The translations under genes were made by a program, and so were the position numbers. A stretch of 64,000 nucleotides of DNA from Pseudo-nitzschia pungens (lineage: Eukaryota; Bacillariophyta; Bacillariophyceae; Bacillariales; Bacillariaceae): assembly GCA_037355855.1 (NCBI GenBank), contig CM074759.1, forward strand, positions 1,364,001 through 1,428,000, written 5' to 3'. Below, one piece after another: positions 53,673 through 64,000 of this stretch. The notes beneath the pieces are model-generated. The model was not told the origin of the DNA. It did not search any database and saw nothing but the letters and a program-made list of their open reading frames with translations. Every line of letters starts with the position of its first letter. Position 1 is the first letter of the stretch.

Positions 53673-56249
53673 TTACTTCTCCGCCACAGTGCGGTTTGTA
53701 CCATTGGCGATGTCTGTTGTGTCGGTCTCCTCTGGGTTAGTATTTGTTAATTGTCTGTAGAAATCCTGGGTTCTTGTCACAATAGAAAAGGTCAACGCTT
53801 CCAGGAAACGCTTGAGTCTCTCCTTCAAGTTTTCCTTGATAGTTACCTCGGAAAACTCGGTTGTTTCGTAAAGCTGCAATAAGTTTTGCCGTTGCTCTGT
53901 GAAACAACTCGGAAAGAATCCGGGGAAGAATCGTTGGATGGCACCAAAAACGAGTACGTGACCCACTGGTGACAGCGGGATGATGAGAATGATAACTACA
54001 GGAATGAATGTGATGACGTCTTTGAAAGTACGTCTATCATTTTTGAATATCGTGCGCAAAGAACGGTAGAAGGTTGTCGCATGAGAAATAGAATAGGTCT
54101 GGACATAAACACAGTACTCGGTGTTTCCACGAGAACACTGATTTCTGGAATCCATATCAAGTGGAAATCTCTAGCAGCAGAAATGAGACTTACCGAATGG
54201 TGCGCACTTCGCGAGGTTTGAGGGTTACGCCCTGGGCCGCCCGTCCGATGAGGCTGACGGAGAAGACTACATCGCTCCAGAAAAGCTGGGTTCCTTTCAC
54301 ATAAAACATAATGCCAGTCTTCGAAGTCAAATACAGATCGTTCAGCCATCGTATGATCGCCTCCCGATCGTATGTCAAACCCGTCACATAGTAATCTATG
54401 CCAAGTCTTCGTTTGAAATCGGTCATCTGCTCCGCGATCACAGCGAGAATATCTGCATCCAACACACCCTTGGAATTCAACTCTCTGCTACAACTCTCTA
54501 TCTGACTTTCTAGCAATCCATACTCGGCGACGTTGAGTCGATCTTGGAGCGGAATGTAACCTTTAGTGGTAGGATTTTCCAACTCGGTTACCAAGTATGT
54601 ATAGATTCGTTCCAACTCGTATACCAAATTTTGATACGAAACTTGTTGCTCCAATATAAGCAGAGCCTCTGCTGATTGGCGGATTTTGTTTCGCAAGGAA
54701 GGGTCCAGAGAAGCCAATTTGACGTTGGCAACAGCTTGTCCAGCTTTGAGTCCTGCAGTCCCATGAATGCAACGCCAAACGAGTTACAGCAACAAAAATA
54801 TCCTGTTAGATAGGTTCAACTATTCAACTCAATGATATAACAAGCGAATTGTGCCATGACAAATTCCACACTTACCAGATTGCACGAGTGTCGTGTGCGC
54901 CTTTTCTTTTTCCTTCAACTTGTCTTGAAGAAGATTAAGCTTTCTGCGGGCGCTTTGGATGGCTGGTGTGTCTTCAATTTTAGCAGTAACCGCTGGTTTG
55001 GAGTGATGGGCGGCGCCTCCAACCCCACCACCACCGTCTTTCGACGTTAGTTTCGTCATCATCTTCTTCCCCGAGGTCATCTGGTGTTTGCCCGTTGATT
55101 CGAGCCCATACTGCCCCACCAAATTTTCGTAGTGCTGCACGGTCCTGCAAAGCCCCCTCCCAATCAACCGTTCCATCATCTCGTACATAAAGTTTAGGCC
55201 CAATCGCAGCGCTTGTCGAGTTCTTTTCCCCAACAGCTTTTGTTTCATTAGATTTTGTTACCAGACTCGAGATGTCGGGCACCTTTACTTGCTTCATGAA
55301 AGATTCCTTTTCTTCATTGGAATCGCTGCCTTCCAGGTCGTTACTCTCTAACACTGTGGAAAGATTTTCCCTCGTTTTCAAAATATTCCTGCAAGACAAA
55401 AAAAAGTCATTGAGTACATCTAATTTGATAGAATAGGCTTCATAGAATCTTTGATGCTCAATAAGTCATAAAGCGGTGCAATCGCAGTTGCAGCAAGTTG
55501 TAGAATCATGTTTTCGTTGGTACGTACTGCATAAGCATTTTTCGGTCTTCGTTGGTATATGCATACCGACCCATCCCCACATTTTCATCGAGCTTCAAGA
55601 CTCCATTGTCATCCAAGAGACTGGCTTCGTCCTCAAAGGGTTCGCAAGTCATGTCCTCGATTCGCTTCGTAATTTGGGACAGCAGCTTTTCGTAATCGAC
55701 TGCTCGCTTTTTTGTTTTCCGCGAGCTACTCGACTGTGCAGTGGGCGAAGACGCACCGCCAGAGCTGCCTTTCCCCTCTGATCGTTCGACCGATAATGCG
55801 AACTCGGCCGCCGTCCAGTCTTCTACGGTTTCCCGAATCCACATTACATCCTTCAGTTGACGAAATTTACTGACCGTCTTCGGCACATCAGTTTGTGGAT
55901 CATCCCCGTCGTCGTCGTTTTTCTTCTCTTTCACGTCATCCTCGTCTGCTTCGGCAAAAGATAGCTTTGATTCTCCGATCGAAGTGGCGAGCAATAATGT
56001 TCTTGCTGCGGCGCTCGCTCTCGCCGATGCAGGAGAGCTCCCAACGGAGTTTGAGAAAACGACCGAACACGTCCCGTGCGAAGCGGGGGGATGGACGGGC
56101 GAGAAAAGCTGGCTTCGTTGGTGGTGCGAAGGAGAGAAAGGGGCAACAAGTGACTCCACGGTGGAACTCGTAACGAGAAGAATTGCAGCGGCGGCTAACA
56201 TTATTTTTTGTCGCCTTCTATACGCGACCGACACTTTCGATGACGTCAT
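53673..56249 (-). CDS. LETM1-like protein, 4 exons, frameshift in exon 2
   Basis: Exons 56249-55528, 55388-54876, 54752-54194 and 54033-53673; splice phases agree everywhere except within exon 2, which is one base too long. The upstream frame reads LYVRDDGTVDWEGALQD and FGGAVWARINGQTPDDLGEE. Some 20 residues on, the other frame continues as KPAVTAKIEDTPAIQSA and a coiled coil. Exons 3-4 give the LETM1-type domain RRTFKDVITFIPVVIILIIP and VFGAIQRFFPGFFPSCF. About 717 residues in all. Plants have a similar LETM1-like family; true LETM1 is a mitochondrial inner-membrane cation exchanger. ATG 56202 (MLAAAAILLVTSSTV) is an alternative start with a signal-like leader. The frameshift may be a sequence error, a polymorphism or decay. 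Confidence 0.75.
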
Positions 56250-56972
56250 GAGGCTGCTTTCATTTACTATGATTTCTCCTCCCGCTTTCTCTTCGTCGAC
56301 CACTGATACAAAGAAGGATCAAATGCACCTACAGTGGAACGATTCACAGTGCAACAAGTATTGCGCCGGATTTATCTGACACCTTTGCCGAATTGAAATT
56401 TCTTCGTGTTGCCGACAGTTGTCACACAGCGCAGTTGCATCGGATGCTTTTCGATAACGCCGTTATGGCAAAGTAACCTTAGTTGCGAGTGGGAAGTGCT
56501 GGTCGCAGTTGCTTTTGTTACACGCGACAGAAACCGTTTGTTGTTCTCTCCTCTTCCTCCTCTCATTCGTTGATTCTGGTTGGCTGTTTTGGTGTATTCA
56601 ACTTGCTTGGCTTTTTGGCCAAGCACGCAACAAACTTAAGATTACTGCAGCATGCAGCATACAAGATTTACGTATAGAAAAGAAAATTTTCTTATAGTTT
56701 CCCGAGAGCTCTTAAACACTCAAATAGGTCAAACAAGGCTGTCAATCAATCCGAAACAAGAACTTGGAATTTTGATTTTGATTCTCTCGGCTGTTGGCAT
56801 GAAAATAGAAAATAGAGTATCAATCAGCAAGTCGCAAGATCAGAAGGTTTACGAGCACGAATAAAGTAAGACTTCATCGTCTCAAAATTGTCCTCGATAT
56901 CACAGTCCTTTCTTCTGAGATCCTTTCCTTCATTCATTGCTATGAGTCGCCGAGAGAAAAGCACGCCTTAAA
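56250..56972. other. divergent spacer LETM1-like / ATG16
   Basis: About 0.7 kb, AT-rich toward ATG16. It should hold the promoters of both divergent genes. No additional gene supported. Confidence 0.5.
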
Positions 56973-59082
56973 ATGTCAACGATGGATGTGCTGTATAATT
57001 TAGTCCAGGAGAGAAATGAGCGTGAGACTTTTCCGTTTGTGGCGATCCACGACTCCAATGCCGCGCTGTGGAAGGAAGTCGATTCCTGGGAACACAAGTG
57101 TGGACAGCTGGAACATCAGATGATCGAGAAGGAAGAATACCTGGAAAAGCTTGCTTCTGCTGCCGCTACGAACAACAGAGCCAACAATCGAGTTGGCGCC
57201 GATGGTGAGAGCAGCCACGAAAGGATTCCCGACGACATGGTGCTGGTGGAGCTTCATTATGCCGAATCCGCGGCTCTCAAAAACGAACGAAAACTGATGG
57301 AGGAACTGGAGCGTCTTCGTGACCAAGTCAAAACGCAAGAGGAACGACACCAAAAAGACGTCCAGGACCTAAAAGAAGCCAACGAATCCCAGTTGGAGCT
57401 CAAGGAACAAATCAGCGCCCAGGAACGAAATCTCACCGATTTGCAGGAAAAATACGACAATGAAGAGAGAGCCCCGGAGCAACAAGAGAGGATAATACAA
57501 CACCTCAAAACTCAAGTGGGCGACTATGAACAACGAGCAAATCTAGCCGAACAACAGTGTGCCGCCCTGAAGGACACGATACGGATTCTCCAGGAAGAAT
57601 GCGAAACACTGAAAAGAAGGTATCTCAAATTCGAGCAACAATCTATCAAAAAGGAAGGAAGCATTTCAGTCTCTACACACCGAGTGGCTAAGTCCAGTCT
57701 AATCACGAAACCAACCAAAAAGGTTGAAATGGGCACTGGTGGTGTCAGTGATCATGGTCGGAGAAAAATTGCTCCCATTGTAGCGGCCGTGGTGCCTTCG
57801 GGACCAAAGCAAATCATACAGGCACATCGCAAAGAAGCAACGTGTGTAAGGTGAGTATTCAAGCGTATAATATTTTTGAGCTATCTAGGAAGATATGGCA
57901 TCATACGAAGAAGCGAAGTCTAACTCGAATGATGGCGGACGCGGATCGGCTCGCGATCCACAAATATCCGTTTTGTTTTCAACATTGCAAAGATGTGACG
58001 ACGGGGAAACACAACTGCTCGGTACGGCAGCGAGTATCGATGGGACAGTCCGGATTTGGAATCGATCCGATGGTTCCATCATTGCGACACTCAAAGCAGG
58101 GAATGCCGACTTTATCATTTCGTGCGACGTTGCGAATGGCCTCGCCGCAGCGGGTGGGAACGACAACACCTGCCGTGTGTGGGACATCAAATCACAGCGG
58201 ATGCTGCACCAGCTAGTAGGGCACCAAAAAATTATCGTTTGCGTTCGATTCATCAACGACGGGCTAGGGGTGGTCACGGCTGCGAAGGATCGACAAATCA
58301 GTATCTGGGACATTTCCAAACAAACCTATCGGCTGTTGCACAACATCTTTGTCAACTCCAGCGCCAATTCCATCGACATTACCAATGATTCTTCTACAAT
58401 GGTGTCGGGGCATACGGATGGAAGTCTCCGGTTGTGGAACATACAAACCGGGCAAGGGAATGCCGAGATCAAGAGTGCGTACCTTCGTATCCATCTGCAG
58501 GGACAGACAATTGTGTTTGTCCGATGCCTCTCATTCAACTGTTTTTCTTTCTCTCGTGCTTTGTTCTCGGTCGATGCAGATGTTCACGAACGTGCTATTT
58601 CGTCCGTGCAGTTTCATCCCTTCGACTCTTCCAAGGTTCTAACGCATGGTATGGATTCGCGAATCAAGATCATTGACCTTGCCAGCTGCAAAGTGCTGCA
58701 CGAATTCAGTCACAAAGACTTTCACACTTCGTACAGCTGGTCGGACAGTGTCTTTAGTCCCGATGGTAAGTAGGCTCTTCCACTATTCTCATCATGCATG
58801 CACCAAGGGGGGATAAACTCTCTTTTGGATGTCCGTCTGCACGGTACGAGTAGATCTCAAACTGGATTTTGTTTGAAAACTCTCAATCGTCATTCGGTAG
58901 GTGCGTTTGTGACAGCTGGCTCTTCTTCCAATGGTTTCATTTTTGTCTGGAACGCCGAGAATGGCAAGTTGTTGCGAGTGTTGAAAGAAGGGCACGATTC
59001 TGCCGGTGTCTGTGGCATTTCTTGGGGTAGAGAAGGGTTGCAGTCTGTGGACAAGAAAGGTCAACTCATACTGTGGTCCTAG
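56973..59082 (+). CDS. ATG16: ATG16, autophagy scaffold with WD40 domain
   Basis: Exons 56973-57850, 57993-58474, 58580-58765 and 58901-59082 (575 residues), all GT-AG. The N-terminus LVQERNERETFPFVAIHDSN matches the ATG5-binding start of ATG16. A coiled coil follows (about 30-225), then a basic linker and a seven-blade WD40 domain from about 285: LLGTAASIDGTVRIWN, AAAGGNDNTCRVWDIKS, VTAAKDRQISIWDISK, MVSGHTDGSLRLWNIQTG, LTHGMDSRIKIIDL, VTAGSSSNGFIFVWNAENG and LQSVDKKGQLILWS. ATG16 binds ATG12-ATG5 and sets the site of ATG8 lipidation. The first intron was chosen because EATCVR then joins a normal-length blade; a 43-bp alternative (57846-57888) would insert about 47 residues. The second intron is 105 bp, stop-free and in frame. 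Confidence 0.9.
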
Positions 59083-59365
59083 TTCACTTTCTGATGGTCT
59101 GAGTTTTTAGGCAGTATTATCATAGCTCATCAATGGATTGATCGACAATGGCACTGCCTCCGACGCGCACTAGTTCCGCAATCGGTGGCACAATAAATGG
59201 TATACGTGGTGACATGTGCTTGTTGGATAAGATTGATTTTGAAGGACCGTAGACATTCACTAGTCACAAATTGTAACAAAAGAAGATACGAATTATCATC
59301 GATTGTGAAATACATCAGTAAAGATCTGCCTACTATATCCTCGTTTAAATAATCCAAGAATTTTT

Positions 59366-60102
59366 CTAACCAAGGGTGAGTCCAAGAGCAGCACCCATTG
59401 TCTTGTTCACCTCCATATCAATTTGTGCTTCGGCCTCCTCCTGAGATCCAGCGGTAGCGGCAGCAGCAGCGCTCTTGGCTTTCTCATAGTTGGCACTCAC
59501 GGCACTGGCATCAAGATCGTCGACCTTGACGGCTTCGACGCAGACAACATCCTTAGAAGAAAGGGAAATCACGTTTTCAAAAGCGTTGATTCGCATCATT
59601 GAGTGCGGGTAGAAAAGAAGGTTGGGAAACGGAGGACAATGACGGGATGGGTCAGCATTGATGGAATAAGTTTTACGTTCCTTCCTATTCTCGTGCGCCA
59701 ACAAGACGTTTATTCCATCGATTCATTCGATACCAAGAGTGGAAATCTTTGTTGTCTCTTTGTATAGAAGCTACTTACGGTCACGGAATTGGCATGGGTG
59801 ACAGCGTATCCACCGGCAACGAAATATTTTTCGGATTCCGAAGAGTCGAACATGACCGTCAAGATTCCAGGCTTCATCTGGGCGACGTAAGGGACGTGAC
59901 CGGCGGTCACACCGTATTCTCCCTCTGTTCCGGGGATGATCACTTGCTCGACCGAGGTTCCCTTGTAGATCGACTCGTAAGGGACGCTAAAGTTGAGCGA
60001 TACCGAAGTGGCGGCCTCTGCCTCGCTGCTGAAGCTTCTGGCAGCTGCACCTCGTGACCGCGACAAGATTGTCTTTGCTACAGTGGATGTTCGGGACAAC
60101 AT
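59366..60102 (-). CDS. mitochondrial F1-ATPase delta subunit
   Basis: Exons 60102-59779 and 59551-59366 (169 residues); phase-0 intron of 227 bp. The N-terminus MLSRTSTVAKTILSRSRGAA is a mitochondrial presequence, ending near RSFSSEA. The mature protein is the delta subunit (bacterial epsilon homologue): LNFSVPYESIYKGTSVEQVI, IPGTEGEYGVTAGHVPYVAQ, PGILTVMF and KYFVAGGYAVTHANSV. A C-terminal helical hairpin follows (DDLDASAVSANYEKAKSAAA). It couples the central stalk to the c-ring. It lies head to head with the beta subunit gene, 480 bp between the start codons. Confidence 0.93.
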
Positions 60103-60582
60103 GGTAATGTCGTTGTTTGGATAGGATTGGAAGTAGTAATACTAGGGTAGTATTGGCAGAGTAGACAATCGTGGATCCGGGAAGGACTACTGTTGAAGGT
60201 CTCTACCGATTGGCCATCGTCGGGCATACACGGTTAACGGCCTCATAGGTCCTTCGCTAGATGCTGCAGCGTTCTTCCCTTCTCCGTACTATCTTTTGTC
60301 GTCCGATGGGAAACCAACGCGTGTTTTCAGCGTGCAGAACGGCACGCGCGCAACGTAAGATATTACTGAACCGAGTCGAATCATCGTGCGGTACATGGTT
60401 CGTACATACGATGCGATACTGACCGCTCCGGTGAAAATGCGTCAAATTAGGGGCAACGCGAGCCAAAACTAGCGAGAGAAACCGACGAAGACAAACCACG
60501 AAAAAGTCTCCGTGCAATTTCATGCTTCAATGCAGAAACACCCAACAAGCACAACGGTTGTAATAATAAATACCAATTCAAG
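60103..60582. promoter_or_regulatory. bidirectional promoter of ATP synthase delta/beta
   Basis: 480 bp separate the start codons of the divergent F1 delta and beta genes, with no other coding region between them. Both transcripts must start here. I cannot assign individual elements. The arrangement would allow coordinated expression of two subunits needed in fixed ratio; that is inference. Confidence 0.6.
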
Positions 60583-62574
<1,992 letters not shown>

Positions 62575-63429
62575 GAAAAATGTGCCCGGATTGATTGAAG
62601 TGATTTGTTCACAGGAAATGTATCCGACCGACTCGATCTAAACTCGGTTGCCAAAACTCTCACTTGAAACTGCACTTGAAACTGCACTGCATGCAACCAT
62701 TCTTTCCTGATACACATGTAGCTAGTACTATAGTAATTATATCACTTAGCTATCAATCTATTGAAACGCAATAATACACGTCATACAATTCGAACACTGC
62801 TCACTCTCCTGGATGTTTAAAGTGAACTGTGTGAAAATAATTGTTGAACCACTTTCGTTAACATTTGACCACATGCATCTTAAGGCGATGATTCAACGGG
62901 GGAACTGAACTAGAGCGGACTGTTATACTTTGTCCTCTTTAGTGTCTCAATGACAGGTGATTGCAACAGTTAAATGCTTGTCACCAAAGAGATCGAAAGG
63001 TTCAGGAAGCACTCAAGTCTTCCACTGCAATATGAATTGAATCAAACCAACCGAAACTCATTACGAGTACCAGTACACTGAACTAAACTTAACTAAACTA
63101 AACTTTGTTATCGGTATCTATTACTACTATCTTTTTCATTCCAGGAGCAGACTAGGTCATCCACGTGAACAAGTCTCAATCAAGAAGTGTTTAGTGCTTA
63201 CATTGTGACCAGTATCATCTGCTACGTTTCCAGTTGTTCGCTTTTACGTACAGGATTCTCACCACGTAATACCACAAGTAAGACCTTACCTTTTGGTTTT
63301 TTGAGCGTCTTGCCGCATGCATTTTCATTGTCTGTCAGTCCTTCCATATTGTAATTGTACCGGTAAGGTTACCGGTACACTTACGTCTTTTTTTTATTTT
63401 AACGACCGATTACGTATCTTCTACTACGG
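62575..63429. other. 3' flank and spacer
   Basis: AT-rich sequence after the ATP synthase beta stop, with direct repeats such as TTGAAACTGCAC at 62665-62685 and AACTAAACT at 63080-63100. No gene supported. Confidence 0.5.
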
Positions 63430-63508
63430 AATTCCTATCAGCTGTCCCCCGGTTTCCGTAGAAATTAGTAGTTGAGGATGTAGAACCGGGGGACAGCTGA
63501 TAGGAATT
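63430..63508. repeat. perfect 25-bp inverted repeat (hairpin)
   Basis: Arms 63430-63454 and 63484-63508 are perfect complements (AATTCCTATCAGCTGTCCCC at the left) around a 29-base loop. Pairing extends outward with two mismatches through TACTAC/GTAGTA. It could be a foldback element, a MITE remnant or a small-RNA precursor. Confidence 0.8.
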
Positions 63509-63869
63509 TTGTAGTACTTCGTAGTAATCTTACTTCGTAGTACGAAGTAAGGTTAGCCTTACGTAGTACGAAGTAACTTCGTATTATTATTATTTTTTTT
63601 TAGAATACTGTGAAGTACATGTACAGTCCGTAACGTACTCGTACTCGTAGCACGTAATCTTACCAGTCGAAGGATGCAATCCGTGTCGATTTCCGCCAAG
63701 GATTGGACCGATGGTCAACGATTGGAAAACCCGGGTCCAGTCACGTGGAAGGCGAGCTTATTTCTCAGTCCCTCGTAACGATGCCAAACATCATCGAACA
63801 GAAAACCTTGCCCCACACAGAAAAAACAAACTGCCGGTGCTCGTAAAACTACCCGTATGGAGGAGACGC

Positions 63870-63998
63870 CTAACCTGATGCGTGATGCCCTACCAAACCC
63901 GAGTTCACCTTCACCCACATTTCGCTCCCTTTTCCATCGGTGAACGATACGAATTTCACCGTCGGATCATCGAAGTCTCGCAGGACGCGAATGAATCG
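63870..63998 (-). CDS. possible partial gene running off the window
   Basis: From base 63998 the minus-strand frame reads RFIRVLRDFDDPTVKFVS and EMWVKVNSGLVGHHASG before a stop. The composition looks coding, and possible splice donors follow (GTGAAC at about 63911, GTTAGG at 63874). No family was recognised. The rest would lie beyond the window. Confidence 0.3.
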   Translation of the reverse strand, partial: RFIRVLRDFDDPTVKFVSFTDGKGSEMWVKVNSGLVGHHASG

Positions 63999-64000
63999 AT

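Noticed and set aside
57846..57888. 43-bp first intron for ATG16 (GTAAGG donor)
   Set aside because: It would insert about 47 low-complexity residues in the first WD40 blade and be far shorter than other introns here; the 142-bp GTGAGT intron gives a normal blade.

Overview
The window reads as nuclear DNA of a photosynthetic stramenopile, most likely a diatom. Genes carry short GT-AG introns. Three pre-proteins have a signal peptide followed by an ASAFAP-like Ala|Phe plastid-import site (rhomboid-like protein, DUF3119 protein, thylakoid lumen protein). An LRR membrane protein has the PT/SP-rich linker common in diatoms, and the one complete retrotransposon is a Ty3/gypsy type with short LTRs. 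The species cannot be fixed from the sequence alone.

Layout. 1-6.1 kb: 3' part of an LRR membrane protein (+), a YIPF5/Yip1 Golgi protein (+), and a DUF6818-like nuclear protein (-) with an apparent frameshift. 6.9-9.1 kb: a non-autonomous hAT-like transposon filled with a 181-bp satellite. 11.4-17.8 kb: a kinesin-light-chain-like TPR protein (+), then a visibly GC-rich block with an unrecognised protein (-) and a plastid rhomboid pseudoprotease (-). 19.1-20.2 kb: a plastid DUF3119 protein (-). 21-23 kb: repeats, possibly another TIR element. 23.3-29.2 kb: ATG10 (+) and two tandemly duplicated drug/metabolite-type transporters (-), with a relic of the ATG10 3' end carried along. 29.3-30.0 kb: a 734-bp hAT MITE. 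30.2-40.0 kb: a GFA/CENP-V protein (+), exportin-7 (-), adenylosuccinate lyase (+) and a CBM9-like protein (+). 40.2-41.5 kb: a bacterial-type cytochrome b561 in six small exons (-). 42.8-48.6 kb: a complete gypsy element with LTRs that look identical. 49.9-53.5 kb: NDUFAF6 (-), a TA-flanked MITE, and a thylakoid lumen protein (+). 53.7-62.6 kb: a LETM1-like protein (-), ATG16 (+), and mitochondrial F1-ATPase delta (-) and beta (+) head to head.

Functional links. ATG10 and ATG16 both belong to the ATG12 conjugation branch of autophagy but lie 33 kb apart and are not an operon. ATP synthase delta and beta share a 480-bp intergenic region and may be co-regulated. NDUFAF6 and ATP synthase are mitochondrial; three other genes are plastid-targeted. 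Intergenic DNA is AT-rich and full of short recurring motifs (ACGAAGTAA, GTAAGGTTAC, TACCGTAAG). Exon coordinates were derived by hand from splice sites and reading frame.
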